DNA of 64,000 nucleotides from DASRDU01 sp035560235 (GTDB lineage: Bacteria; Acidobacteriota; Blastocatellia; RBC074), in NCBI GenBank assembly GCA_035560235.1, contig DATMAG010000003.1, positions 1-64,000 of the forward strand. Reading direction: 5' to 3'. The notes beneath the pieces are model-generated. The model was given only the letters and a program-made list of their open reading frames with translations, ran no database searches and was not told the origin of the DNA. This document shows, piece after piece, positions 50,434 through 59,278 of this stretch. The position numbers were made by a program, and so were the translations under genes. Numbering within the stretch: position 1 is the stretch's first letter; the number at the start of each line of letters is the position of its first letter.

Positions 50434-51711
50434 CTACTCTTCGGACATCGCGCCTTTCAGAAATTCGGATTTGATGAAGAAGCCGCCGCGCGTCACGACG
50501 CGCTCGCCCTTGTGCAGGCCGCTGGTGATTTCGACCTGGGTTCCCTGCTCTCTGCCCGTCTGGACGACGCGCTTTTCAAAGCTGTCATCGCTGACGGCCA
50601 CAAAGACGACGCGCTGGCCCTGCATCTCCTGCACGGCTTCGCGCGGCACGGCCAGCAGCGGCGCGGTTCTGCCGGTTGACAGGTGAATGGCGGCGTACAT
50701 TTCGGGGCGCAACTGTCCGTGCGGATTTTCGATCAGACAGCGCACCTGCGTTGTGCGGGTTTCAGGATTGAGCGATTCACCGATGTGCACGACGCGCCCG
50801 GCAAAATGTTTGTCCGGGAAAGCCTGCACCGTCAGCCAGACCGGTTGTCCCGGCCTGACCAGAGCGGCGTCCTTTTCAGGCACTTCGGCCACGGCCCACA
50901 GGGTCGAAAGATTGGCAATCACCAGCAGGTCTTCAGCCGGATTGACGACCGTGCCGATGCTGACGTTGCGTTTGGTGACGACGCCCGCAATCGGCGCGCT
51001 AATGACGGCGTATTCTGTGTTTTCAGGCGTCATGCCGAGGTGTTCCAGAAATTCTTCGGTGCGCCGCTGTTCGGTTCTGGCCTGTTCGAGTTCCGAAGTG
51101 GCGGCAGTGATTTCAGCCGCCGCCTGGCGCTGTTCGCGCTGCGACACCGCGCCGATGGCCTGCAAACGATCAATGCGTTCAAGTTCAGCCTGCGCGAAGG
51201 CCAGCGTCTTTTCGGCGCGTGTGACCCGCGACAGAGCTTTTGAGTGATCGGCCAGCGCCTGCACCAGTTCGTGACTGTGAACGAAGACCACCGGCTGACC
51301 GGCTTTGACCTGATCACCGACCGTGACCAGCACTCTGGCCACACGGCCTTCAGTCGGTGAACCGACGCGGGCCGAAGCATCTTCATTAACCTGAATCCGC
51401 CCGGTCGCCTCCAGTTCCAGCGGCAGCGACTGTTCGCTGACCACCTGCGTTTCAATGGCTGCGCGACTCAGGGCTTCGGCTGAAAACTGCACGCGCTCCG
51501 GCGCGTCTTTCGGAGCTTCCGTTCCGGCGACGACCGGCGCTTCAGTCGCGGCAGTTGTTTTGCCTGACCAGCGCGACCGCAGCAGCAATGCTGCGCTGCC
51601 CAGCAGCGCCAGAATGATTACAATCCAGATCACGGTGCGAACTCCGCGCGCAGCCCGGCGCTCCTGCGCTGTCGGGACTGTAGCGGACGGGATATTTGAT
51701 TCTCCGGGCAT
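50434..51711 (-). CDS. czcB: CzcB/CusB-family periplasmic adaptor
   Basis: 425 residues. An N-terminal anchor helix (VIWIVIILALLGSAALLL) is followed by the lipoyl/barrel-sandwich half (GRVARVLVTVGDQVKAGQPV), an alpha-helical hairpin (about 150-210, ALADHSKALSRVTRAEKTLA), and the second lipoyl half (VISAPIAGVVTKRNVSIGTV). The beta-barrel (VNPAEDLLVIANLSTLWAVA) and membrane-proximal (LHKGERVVTRGGFFIKSEFL) domains complete it. It links the CzcA pump to an outer-membrane channel. No CzcC/TolC gene or metal regulator is next to it, so the channel must be shared or encoded elsewhere. Confidence 0.92.
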   Translation of the reverse strand: MPGESNIPSATVPTAQERRAARGVRTVIWIVIILALLGSAALLLRSRWSGKTTAATEAPVVAGTEAPKDAPERVQFSAEALSRAAIETQVVSEQSLPLELEATGRIQVNEDASARVGSPTEGRVARVLVTVGDQVKAGQPVVFVHSHELVQALADHSKALSRVTRAEKTLAFAQAELERIDRLQAIGAVSQREQRQAAAEITAATSELEQARTEQRRTEEFLEHLGMTPENTEYAVISAPIAGVVTKRNVSIGTVVNPAEDLLVIANLSTLWAVAEVPEKDAALVRPGQPVWLTVQAFPDKHFAGRVVHIGESLNPETRTTQVRCLIENPHGQLRPEMYAAIHLSTGRTAPLLAVPREAVQEMQGQRVVFVAVSDDSFEKRVVQTGREQGTQVEITSGLHKGERVVTRGGFFIKSEFLKGAMSEE

Positions 51712-52279
51712 GACCTTTAATCCTGTCGGCGGCCTGATCGTTTCGCCTTCGGGCAGTCACAACTGCGAATGCTTCAGACGCCTGAACATATGATTTTTAT
51801 TCGAGTAAGGTAAGACGAATTTGCAGATCAGGGCGACTGGTTTACTGGCGCCGTGATCTGTTTCTTCCCTGCGGACAGGGTTCACTGATATGCCTGGTGA
51901 ACTGCCATCATCGTTCATCGGAGACAGTCTTTATCGGAACCGGCCTTTCCGTCAAAGAGCTGAGCAAAATCTTTTGTGATCGGCGCAATCAACCGGCTGC
52001 AATGTCAGCCTCGCCGCTGATTTTTCCCTGCCCTGTGACCTGACAGCAGTCGGCTTTGATGACACAGCGATTACCGTGCCGCCGCGAAATAATTTTACTG
52101 TGCGGGATTTCAGGAGTGAACGATGGCGGGTTTGTCACTCGTCTCTTGCATCGCTGCAATTTTCTGGCAGGATAACTGCATCTGTCCGGCAGATTCAGTA
52201 AAGCATCGGACAGGCTTTCAGCAGTGTGAAAATCACGCCCATTCATAAAGCAAACATCACCTGAAGGAGGCTCGCGCTG
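51712..52279. other. 568-bp intergenic region between czcB and PIG-L deacetylase genes
   Basis: No gene is supported on either strand. The longest frame (51989-52246, minus) has an ordinary, non-conserved look. The interval must carry promoters for both divergent genes, but I could not fix convincing -35/-10 pairs. No regulator gene remnant was recognised. Confidence 0.45.
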
Positions 52280-53197
52280 ATGAACAACAGACTATTATCT
52301 GCAATTCTGACTTCCCTGCTGCTTTCTGTTCCGGCGGCAGTTGCCTTTCGCCCCGCTGCGGCTCAGACGGCTTCAGACGACAAACTGCGGATCATCGCCT
52401 TTGGCGCGCACCCTGATGACGCTGAAATCGGCGTCTCAGGCACAGCGGCGATGTGGGCAGCCAAAGGCCATCACGTCAAACTCGTGGCCGTGACCAACGG
52501 CGACATCGGCCACTGGAAGGAAGCAGGCGGCGAGTTGTACCGCCGTCGCCGGGCCGAAGTCGAACGCGCCGCAAAGCTGATGAACTATACCGTCGAACTG
52601 CTCGACAATCACGACGGCGAGCTTGAGCCGACGCTTGAGAATCGCAAAAAGATCACGCGGCTGATTCGTGACTGGAAGGCTGACATCGTCATCAGCCATC
52701 GCCCGAACGATTATCACCCCGATCACCGTTACACGGGCGTGCTGGTGCAGGACGCGGCCTATATGGTCACGGTGCCGAACTTCTGTCCTGAAGTTCCCCA
52801 TCTGAAAAACAATCCCGTTTTTCTTTATACCTGGGATCGCTTTGACAAACCGAATCCCTTCACTGCCGATATTGTCGTCGCAATTGATTCCGTCATGGAA
52901 AAGAAGCTCGACGGGCTGCTCGGCATGGTTTCGCAGTTTTACGAAGGCGGCGCAAACGGTGACGAATCGCTGATGAACAAAGACCCTGAGTTCGTCAAAA
53001 AACGCTGGCAGCAGGTACGCGACCGTTTTGTCGATCGGCAGAAGGGAATCGCCGACCGTTACCGCAGACAACTCGAAGAGTGGTATGGCCGTGAACGCGG
53101 TGCGAAGGTACAGTATGCCGAAGCCTTCGAGATTTGCGAATATGGCCGCCGCCCCGACAAGGCTGAAATCAAAAAGCTCTTTCCCTTCTTTGACTGA
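52280..53197 (+). CDS. exported PIG-L/LmbE-like N-acetyl deacetylase
   Basis: 305 residues, GGAGG 9 nt before ATG. A signal peptide (LTSLLLSVPAAVAF) exports it. The zinc motif is AFGAHPDDAEIGVSG (H-P-D-D), with the third ligand in the RPNDYHPDHRYTG segment. Phrases such as VTNGDIGHWKEAGGELYRRR and LLDNHDGELEPTLENR are typical of the LmbE group. It would de-N-acetylate a GlcNAc-containing substrate outside the cytoplasm; exported members likely act on glycoconjugates or cell wall sugars. It leads a plus-strand run with an AhpD-like gene 6 nt downstream. Confidence 0.9.
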   Translation: MNNRLLSAILTSLLLSVPAAVAFRPAAAQTASDDKLRIIAFGAHPDDAEIGVSGTAAMWAAKGHHVKLVAVTNGDIGHWKEAGGELYRRRRAEVERAAKLMNYTVELLDNHDGELEPTLENRKKITRLIRDWKADIVISHRPNDYHPDHRYTGVLVQDAAYMVTVPNFCPEVPHLKNNPVFLYTWDRFDKPNPFTADIVVAIDSVMEKKLDGLLGMVSQFYEGGANGDESLMNKDPEFVKKRWQQVRDRFVDRQKGIADRYRRQLEEWYGRERGAKVQYAEAFEICEYGRRPDKAEIKKLFPFFD

Positions 53198-53202
53198 ACG
53201 TT

Positions 53203-53790
53203 ATGAATCACGAAGAACAAATAAGCTGGTTTCCGGTTCCGAACGAAGATGAACTGCCCGAAAACCTGCGCAAACTGTTTGCAAAGGCCGGAGAAAGACT
53301 CGGCTTTGTGCCGAATGTCTTTCGCGTCATGAGTTACCGGCCTGAACGTCTGAGCGCGTGGTTTGCTCATTACAAGCAACTGCACGAACCGACCGAAAAC
53401 CTGAACGCCGCCGAACGTGAAATGATTGCGGTGGCGGTTTCAATGGCGAACGGCTGTCTGTACTGTCTGGTTTCGCACGGCGCGGCATTGCGCGAGGCCC
53501 TGGGTGATCCGATTCAGGGCGACCGCATCACGCTTGATTACCGGCGCGCCGGGCTGAATGAAAAGATGATTGCCGTGCTTGATTACGCGGTCAAACTCAC
53601 CGTCGAACCGCGCGAATGTTCACGCGCCGACATTGAGCATCTGAAAAGTCTGGGCCTGACCGAACAGGAAGTGTGGGACGTGATCGAGATTGCAGCAATG
53701 TACAATTTCACCAACCGCATGGCTCACGCCACCGGAATGATGCCGAACCCGGAATATCATTCACTGGCGCGGACACCGAAGCAGGAGTGA
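53203..53790 (+). CDS. AhpD-like peroxidase-related protein (carboxymuconolactone decarboxylase family)
   Basis: 195 residues, all-helical. The redox site is NGCLYCLVSHGAAL (CxxCxxxH) with a preceding AEREMIAVAVSMAN that supplies the proton-relay Glu, as in AhpD. The rest (FVPNVFRVMSYRPERLSAWF) matches the peroxidase-related group TIGR01926. It is likely an alkylhydroperoxidase-type thiol reductant. It follows the deacetylase by 6 nt without a ribosome site of its own, so it is probably cotranscribed and coupled. The next small gene starts 4 nt after its stop. Confidence 0.9.
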   Translation: MNHEEQISWFPVPNEDELPENLRKLFAKAGERLGFVPNVFRVMSYRPERLSAWFAHYKQLHEPTENLNAAEREMIAVAVSMANGCLYCLVSHGAALREALGDPIQGDRITLDYRRAGLNEKMIAVLDYAVKLTVEPRECSRADIEHLKSLGLTEQEVWDVIEIAAMYNFTNRMAHATGMMPNPEYHSLARTPKQE

Positions 53791-53793
53791 ACG

Positions 53794-54027
53794 ATGACCA
53801 GAGAAGAGGCAATGGCATTCAAGGCCAGATGGCAGCTTGTCAATGAACGCATTGATGAAGAAATCAGGCGAACGCCGGTTGAAGTCAAATTTGAGCAGAT
53901 GGTCAGGCTGCACACCCTCGGCCAGACTCTCGGCTGGGGTGATAAAAAATCCAGGCAGGAAAGTGCGGTTCGCGCGCGCTGGCAGCGGTTGCACAGGAGC
54001 CTGAATGACCAGGAAAAAATTGCCTGA
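53794..54027 (+). CDS. small protein overlapping a nucleotidyltransferase, possible antitoxin
   Basis: 77 residues; AGGAG 6 nt before ATG. It is highly charged and helical (KARWQLVNERIDEEIRRTPV) with a Trp-rich second half (LGWGDKKSRQESAVRARWQR). No known domain is recognised. Its last 23 nt overlap the nucleotidyltransferase gene, whose own ribosome site (AGGAG) lies inside it. The tight overlap and small size fit an antitoxin or adaptor of that enzyme. The pair is lower in GC than its surroundings by eye, which suggests transfer. Confidence 0.75.
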   Translation: MTREEAMAFKARWQLVNERIDEEIRRTPVEVKFEQMVRLHTLGQTLGWGDKKSRQESAVRARWQRLHRSLNDQEKIA

Positions 54028-54634
54028 AAAAATGGCCGCAGCGCTACAGTCATTGTCTGCCTGGCTGAGTGCGGAGCAGGTTCCACACACGACTATCGGT
54101 GGAGTGGCGGTGTCTTTGCTGGCGCAGCCACGCACCACAGAGGATATTGATGCAGTCATCTGGCTGGAGATGGAAAGATGGGAATCATTTCTGTCTTCCG
54201 GTGAAAAATATGGCATTGTACCCCGGATCAGTGATCCGCTGGATTTTGCCAGAAACTCAAGAGTATTGCTGCTTCAGCACCAGCCGACCGGGATCGGAAT
54301 AGATTTGTCCTGTGGAGCCTTGCCATTCGAGCAGGAGATGATTGAGCGCGCAGTCAGCATCAGAATTGGCGGCCTGACATTACATCTTCCAACACCTGAA
54401 GATCTTGTAATTACAAAAGCCGTTGCCCAGAGACCACAGGATCTGGCTGACATTGATTCGATTGTCAGAACAACCCCGGTGCTGGATCACGAACGCATCA
54501 GACACTGGGTTAGTCAGTTTGCCGAGGCGCTGGAAATGCCTGAGATTGCTGAGAGCATTGAGGCGCGCCTGCAAAAATCAAAACCTGCGCGACCAGCCCA
54601 GCGAAAAAAAATGACCAGGAAACCCAAAAAGTAA
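54005..54634 (+). CDS. nucleotidyltransferase of the AbiEii/MNT-like superfamily
   Basis: 209 residues. The minimal nucleotidyltransferase core is visible: HTTIGGVAVSLLAQPRTTED followed by ID (GG...DxD-type metal site), a later GIDLSCGALPFEQEMIERA with the third acid, and LHLPTPEDLVITKAVAQRPQ with the typical EDL/K/A pattern. The C-terminal half is helical, ending in a Lys/Arg-rich tail (QRKKMTRKPKK). Relatives include toxins of type IV and HEPN/MNT systems as well as antibiotic adenylyltransferases. With the overlapping 77-aa protein it forms a two-gene unit that looks like a toxin-antitoxin module. Substrate unknown. Confidence 0.8.
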   Translation: MTRKKLPEKMAAALQSLSAWLSAEQVPHTTIGGVAVSLLAQPRTTEDIDAVIWLEMERWESFLSSGEKYGIVPRISDPLDFARNSRVLLLQHQPTGIGIDLSCGALPFEQEMIERAVSIRIGGLTLHLPTPEDLVITKAVAQRPQDLADIDSIVRTTPVLDHERIRHWVSQFAEALEMPEIAESIEARLQKSKPARPAQRKKMTRKPKK

Positions 54635-54679
54635 TCAGGCCGCTGATGCCCTGAAAATAATCAATCAAAGGATATGTTT

Positions 54680-56320
54680 ATGCTGAAAACTCTCAAGCTC
54701 TCAATTCTGTGTTTCGCACTGCTCGTGCAACCGCTTGCCGTTTTGGCGCAGCAGGCTGCTGACATCAATGCCCGGATTCGTGAAGAGGGCATGAAAAATT
54801 CGCGCATTATGCGCACGATGCACTTTCTGACCGATGTTTACGGCCCGCGCCTGACTGGTTCACCCAATCACAAGGCCGCGGCTGAATGGGCCGTCAAGGA
54901 GATGCAGTCGTGGGGTTTTGAAAACGTGCATCTCGAGCCCTGGGATTTCGGCCATCCGGGCTGGCTCAATGAACGTCTGACGGCGCACATCGTAGCGCCC
55001 GTGAAGGATTCGCTGGTTTGTGAAGTTCTGGCGTGGACGCCGGGCACCAACGGCACAGTCACTGCTCAGGCCTTTCAGATGATCCTGCCCGACAAACCGA
55101 CGCAGGAGGAACTGACTGCTTATTTCGACACCGTCAAAGAGAAAGTCAAAGGCCGCATCGTGCTGGTCGGCAGGCATCAGGTGGTGCCGGTCAGCATCAA
55201 CCCGTCACCAAAGCGACTCGACGATCAGCAGACGAAAGCACGCTTCGATCCAAACAATCCGAATGCGGGGCAGTTTCCCGGCAGGCCCGGCCCGCAGCAG
55301 GAGCAGGATCCGAAGCGGCTGAACCCGCGCCAGATCAGCGAACAGATTGACGAGTTTCTGCTGAAGAACGGCGCGGTCGTCAGAGTTGATGACGCCGGAC
55401 GCGAGCACGGCCAGATTCGCGCCTTCAATAACCGCAGCTTCGACATCTTCAAGGTCGTTCCGACGGTTGTGATGCGCAACGAGGATTATGGCCGCATTTC
55501 GCGCATCCTGGCCGACGGCACTCCGGTTGAGCTTGAATTCAATATCGTCAACCGCACTTATCCCGAAGGCCGCACTTCATACAACGTCATTGGTGAGATT
55601 CCCGGCACCGATAAAAAAGATGAAGTCGTCATGCTCGGCGGCCATCTTGATTCGTGGCACGCGGCGACGGGCGCGACTGACAACGCCATCGGCTGTGCGA
55701 CGATGATGGAAGCGGCGCGCATTCTGAAAGCCCTCGGCATCAGACCGCGCCGCACGATTCGCGTGGCGTTGTGGAGCGGGGAAGAGCAGGGGCTGCTTGG
55801 CTCACAGGCTTACGTCAAAGAGCATTTCGGTTCGTTTGAGAATCCGAAACCTGAGTTCGAGAAATTCGCCGGATACTTCAACATTGACAGCGGCACCGGG
55901 CGCGCTCGCGGCCTGAGCGTCTTTGGCCCGCCCGAAGCGGCGAGCGTGCTGCGCCAGGCCGTTGCGCCGTTTGAAGACCTCGGCGTGATGGGCGCAATTG
56001 CCACAAAGAGTCGCGGCCTCGGCGGTTCCGACAACACTTCGTTCAATCAGGCCGGACTGCCGGGCATCGGTATCGCGCAGGATCCGATTGAATACGGCTC
56101 GGCGACGTGGCACACGAATCTGGACACTTATGAACGCATCATCGAAGACGACGTGAAAAAATCAGCCATCGTCATCGCGGCGGCGGTTTACGCGCTGGCG
56201 ATGAGCGATGAAAGGCTGCCACGCTTCAGCAAAGAGCAGATGCCGCCGCTGCCTGCGCGTCCGGGCGCAACGCCGCAACAACCACCGGCAGCACCGGCGA
56301 GCCGCCCCGGCAGAAACTGA
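54680..56320 (+). CDS. exported M28 family aminopeptidase
   Basis: 546 residues from the ATG at 54680, 8 nt after AAAGGA; the ATG at 54674 is too close. A signal peptide (LSILCFALLVQPLAVLA) is present. The M28 zinc site is LGGHLDSWHAATGATDNAIG (about 318-337, H..D), WSGEEQGLLGSQAYVKEH holds the catalytic Glu-Glu, and the last ligands lie in SDNTSFNQAGLPGIGIAQD and WHTNLDTYE. A PA-like insert occupies residues about 130-260. The C-terminus is Pro/Ala-rich. It removes N-terminal residues from peptides in the periplasm or medium. It stands apart from the preceding genes and ends before a hairpin. Confidence 0.92.
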   Translation: MLKTLKLSILCFALLVQPLAVLAQQAADINARIREEGMKNSRIMRTMHFLTDVYGPRLTGSPNHKAAAEWAVKEMQSWGFENVHLEPWDFGHPGWLNERLTAHIVAPVKDSLVCEVLAWTPGTNGTVTAQAFQMILPDKPTQEELTAYFDTVKEKVKGRIVLVGRHQVVPVSINPSPKRLDDQQTKARFDPNNPNAGQFPGRPGPQQEQDPKRLNPRQISEQIDEFLLKNGAVVRVDDAGREHGQIRAFNNRSFDIFKVVPTVVMRNEDYGRISRILADGTPVELEFNIVNRTYPEGRTSYNVIGEIPGTDKKDEVVMLGGHLDSWHAATGATDNAIGCATMMEAARILKALGIRPRRTIRVALWSGEEQGLLGSQAYVKEHFGSFENPKPEFEKFAGYFNIDSGTGRARGLSVFGPPEAASVLRQAVAPFEDLGVMGAIATKSRGLGGSDNTSFNQAGLPGIGIAQDPIEYGSATWHTNLDTYERIIEDDVKKSAIVIAAAVYALAMSDERLPRFSKEQMPPLPARPGATPQQPPAAPASRPGRN

Positions 56321-56334
56321 TCGCCTGAAAAACA

Positions 56335-56376
56335 CAAAGCCTGATGACAACTCTCAAGCCGCGTCATCAGGCTTTG
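56335..56376. terminator. bidirectional hairpin between M28 peptidase and sat-cysC genes
   Basis: Arms caaagcctgatgac (56335-56348) and gtcatcaggctttg (56363-56376) are perfectly complementary over 14 bp with a 14-nt loop. On the minus strand the stem is followed by tgTTTTT, which suits the sat-cysC gene ending at 56408. The plus side lacks a T-run. Confidence 0.75.
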
Positions 56377-56407
56377 CAACTGCAGTTCAGATCCAGTCTG
56401 CTTGCTG

Positions 56408-58165
56408 TCAATCCGCTGAAACTGCCAGCGAACGTTCGCCCGACTTTACGAATCCCTCTTTGACGAGGTAATCCATAATCAGCCGCGCGTTCTCTTCCGG
56501 CGTATGAGTTACGGTGTTGAGCGTGATTTCGGGATGCTGCGGCGCTTCGTATGGATCATCAATCCCGGTGAAGCCCTTGATGTCGCCGCGCCGCGCTGCC
56601 GCGTACATGCCTTTCTTGTCGCGTTCCTCACAGACTTCCAGCGGCGTATCCACAAAGACCTCGATGAAGCGATCCTTCTCCATCATATTGCGCACATCAT
56701 TGCGCGTGGCCCGGTAGGGGCTGACGGCAGCGCAGATGGCGACTCCGCCGTGACGGACGATTTCGGCGGCGACGTAACCGATGCGGCGAATGTTGGTGTC
56801 ACGGTCTTCCTTGCTGAAGCCGAGTCCCTTTGACAGATGCGTGCGCACCACATCGCCATCGAGCACAGTGATCTGCCGCCCGGCTTCGAGCAGCAGCACG
56901 GTCAGAATGTCAGCGGTTGTTGATTTGCCCGCGCCGCTCAGGCCTGTAAACCATATGCACACGCCCTGGCGATGACGCGGCGGGTGCGAGTCGGCCAGAA
57001 TCTCAGCCACCGCAGGCCGCGTGAACCAGCCGGGCAGCAGTTGCCCCTTGTTGAGATAATTCTCGCGCACCTGCGTGCCTGAGATTGAAGCCGTCCTTGC
57101 GCCCTGCGGAATCTTTGATGATTCCTCGTAACGGTCTTCATCGGGCAGGTAAACCAGTTCGTGAAATCTGACCATTCTGATGCCGAGTTCTTCGGCATGC
57201 TTTGCAACGAGTTCCTGCGCGTCGTAAGGACCGTAAAAAGGCTTGCCTGTCGAATCAACGCCCGGCCCCGCGTGGTCGCGTCCGACGATGAAATTGTTTG
57301 CGCCGAAGTTGCGCCGAATGAGGGCGTGCCACAGCGCCTCGCGCGGCCCGGCCATGCGCATCGCCAGCGGCAGCAGCGAGAGCAGAATGCGATCCTGATC
57401 GTAATAGTTATTGGCGAGCGCCCTGTAAGCCCGAACGCGCGTGAAGTGATCCACGTCGCCCGGTTTGGTCAGGCCGACGACCGGATGCAGCAGCAGCACG
57501 CCGTCAACTTCGGCGGTGGCGCGTTTGGTCAGTTCCTCGTGCGCGCGGTGCAGCGGGTTGCGGGTCTGAAAGGCGACGACATTCTGACGACCATAAGTTT
57601 CAAGCCGCGCTCGCACCTGGGCCGGAGTCAGGCGCAGTTCCTGAAAATCGTAATGCTTCGGCAGTTGCAGCACGCGCAGGCGCCCCGAAATATTGAGTCT
57701 GCCCCAGCGGTGCATTTCAGCGACGAGCGGATGACGCAGATCGAGCGTGCCGAAAACCTTTTGCGCCACCTCGTCACGATTCCATTCGTAAACTTCCTCG
57801 ATAGTCATGACCGCGAGCAGGTCGTTTTTTGAATCGCGCAGCGCGACTTCCTGGCCGATGTGAATCACCGGATCAGGATCAACCGATAAGGTAACCGGGA
57901 TCGGAAAAAGATGACCACTGGAGAGACGGCTTTCGTCCAGCACGCGCTCGAAATCGGCCTGGCTCATAAACCGGTCCAGCGGAGAAAAAGCGCCTGTCGC
58001 GAGCAGTTCCAGATCGCAGACTGCACGCTCTGACAGTTGCAGCGAGGGCAGGCGACTGGCGTAAGCCTTGACTTCATCCAGTTCCGCCGCCGGAACCAGC
58101 AGATCAATCAGTTTGCCGCCGCAGGGAGGAATCAGAGTGACAGCGGTTGAATCAGTAAGTGACAT
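56408..58165 (-). CDS. sat: bifunctional sulfate adenylyltransferase/adenylylsulfate kinase
   Basis: 585 residues; AAGGAG 8 nt before ATG. The ATP sulfurylase half (1-395) carries FQTRNPLHRAHEELTKRA (QxRNPxHxxH, about 198) and GRDHAGPGVDSTG. The APS kinase half (from about 400) has the P-loop WFTGLSGAGKSTTADILT (about 405) and FVDTPLEVCEERDKKGMY. It turns sulfate and two ATP into PAPS for sulfur assimilation or sulfation. In many bacteria the kinase is fused to CysN; this Sat-first order is like fungal and some deep-branching bacterial proteins. No PAPS reductase or sulfate transporter is adjacent. Confidence 0.95.
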   Translation of the reverse strand: MSLTDSTAVTLIPPCGGKLIDLLVPAAELDEVKAYASRLPSLQLSERAVCDLELLATGAFSPLDRFMSQADFERVLDESRLSSGHLFPIPVTLSVDPDPVIHIGQEVALRDSKNDLLAVMTIEEVYEWNRDEVAQKVFGTLDLRHPLVAEMHRWGRLNISGRLRVLQLPKHYDFQELRLTPAQVRARLETYGRQNVVAFQTRNPLHRAHEELTKRATAEVDGVLLLHPVVGLTKPGDVDHFTRVRAYRALANNYYDQDRILLSLLPLAMRMAGPREALWHALIRRNFGANNFIVGRDHAGPGVDSTGKPFYGPYDAQELVAKHAEELGIRMVRFHELVYLPDEDRYEESSKIPQGARTASISGTQVRENYLNKGQLLPGWFTRPAVAEILADSHPPRHRQGVCIWFTGLSGAGKSTTADILTVLLLEAGRQITVLDGDVVRTHLSKGLGFSKEDRDTNIRRIGYVAAEIVRHGGVAICAAVSPYRATRNDVRNMMEKDRFIEVFVDTPLEVCEERDKKGMYAAARRGDIKGFTGIDDPYEAPQHPEITLNTVTHTPEENARLIMDYLVKEGFVKSGERSLAVSAD

Positions 58166-58268
58166 TCAAAAACTCCTTGTGGTTAATAATTCAGCTCAGG
58201 CGGCAGCTGTGCCCAGCCTGCGCTGTTCCACAGATCACGCCTGAGCCGACAATTCAAAACAAGACGAA

Positions 58269-58297
58269 GGGTTGCCTGATGAAATAACCGGCAACCC
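58269..58297 (-). terminator. likely terminator of the TPR gene
   Basis: Arms gggttgcc (58269-58276) and ggcaaccc (58290-58297) pair over 8 bp just 4 nt past the TPR stop. On the minus strand a T-rich stretch (TTCGTCTTGTTTTG) follows. A further 9-bp pair with a long loop (gctcaggcg at 58194-58202, cgcctgagc at 58238-58246) lies in the leader of the next gene. Confidence 0.65.
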
Positions 58298-58300
58298 GCC

Positions 58301-59278
58301 TTATCCGCGCGAGAGTTCGTTGATCTTCTGTTTCGCCATCGGAGCGCGCGGAGCACTGGGAAATCGGGCGACGAACAGCTTGTAATATTTCAGGGCATCC
58401 TGTTTCTGGCCCAGCTTTTCGTAACACTGGGCTGCGTCGAAGTAGGCCGGGGCCTTGCCTGAATCCTTCTGGATGGCCTGGGTGAAAGCGTTGATCGCTT
58501 CGTTGTACATCTGCTTTTTGAAGTAAGCGTCGCCAAGATCGTAAAACCCTGTGGCTGAGCGGGGATCAAGCTCGACATGCTTTTTCAACTGCGGAATGGC
58601 TTCGTCATATTTTCTTTCCAGAATGAAAAGGATGCCCAGCTTGTGATAAGCGCGGCTGTCGCGCGGGTTGGCGGCAATGGCCTTGCGGAGAAATTCCTGG
58701 GCCTTGCCTCGATTGCCTTCCTGAAAATAGATTTCGGCGTGAGCGAGCGCTCCTTCCAGCCCGTCAATCCGGCTCAGGGCATCGGCCTGCTGGTGCGCCG
58801 AGCTGTAACTGCCGCCCAGCACCGCGGGCGCCTGGACATAAAACTGGATCAGCCCCTGATGATAAGCAACGGAACGCGGATTAAGCTGCACGGCGAGATC
58901 AAGCTGATTCTTGAGCTGCCGGGTCAGTCCCGGGCGTTTGAGGATGCTGGCATTCTGCGCCGCGATTGTGTAAGCCTCAGCCAGCCTGAAGTGATACTCA
59001 GCGTTCTTTCCGTCAAGGGCAACAGCCTTTTCGAGATGCTGCGTCGCCAGATCCAGGTTTTTGATGTGAGACAGATGAATCAGCCCCAGCCGAAAATGAG
59101 CAGTGGCATTGTTGCCATCCTTTGCCAGAATCTCTTCGTATACTTTCTGCGCTTCAGCGTATCGCCCCTGTTTTTCCAGCGCCATTCCCCTGTCGGTCAT
59201 TGTCTGCGCCCTCCCTGGTGAGATCATTGAGGCGATGATGAACAGGCTGCTCAGTACTGTCCTTGCAATCGGTTTCAT
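58301..59278 (-). CDS. exported TPR-repeat protein
   Basis: 325 residues; GCAGGAGA 8 nt before ATG. A signal peptide (TVLSSLFIIASMISPGRA) precedes seven to eight tetratricopeptide repeats: KQGRYAEAQKVYEEILAKDG, NATAHFRLGLIHLSHIKNLD, RAYHKLGILFILERKYDEAI, ATGFYDLGDAYFKKQMYNEA, APAYFDAAQCYEKLGQKQDA. TPRs bind peptides or scaffold complexes; no catalytic domain is present. A role in envelope assembly, or loosely with the surface block, is possible. Upstream of it lies a 540-nt gene-free stretch; downstream is the sat-cysC gene. Confidence 0.87.
   Translation of the reverse strand: MKPIARTVLSSLFIIASMISPGRAQTMTDRGMALEKQGRYAEAQKVYEEILAKDGNNATAHFRLGLIHLSHIKNLDLATQHLEKAVALDGKNAEYHFRLAEAYTIAAQNASILKRPGLTRQLKNQLDLAVQLNPRSVAYHQGLIQFYVQAPAVLGGSYSSAHQQADALSRIDGLEGALAHAEIYFQEGNRGKAQEFLRKAIAANPRDSRAYHKLGILFILERKYDEAIPQLKKHVELDPRSATGFYDLGDAYFKKQMYNEAINAFTQAIQKDSGKAPAYFDAAQCYEKLGQKQDALKYYKLFVARFPSAPRAPMAKQKINELSRG

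Noticed and set aside
51989..52246. 85-codon minus-strand frame in the czcB-PIG-L gap
   Set aside because: No ribosome site, no domain, composition typical of random frame.
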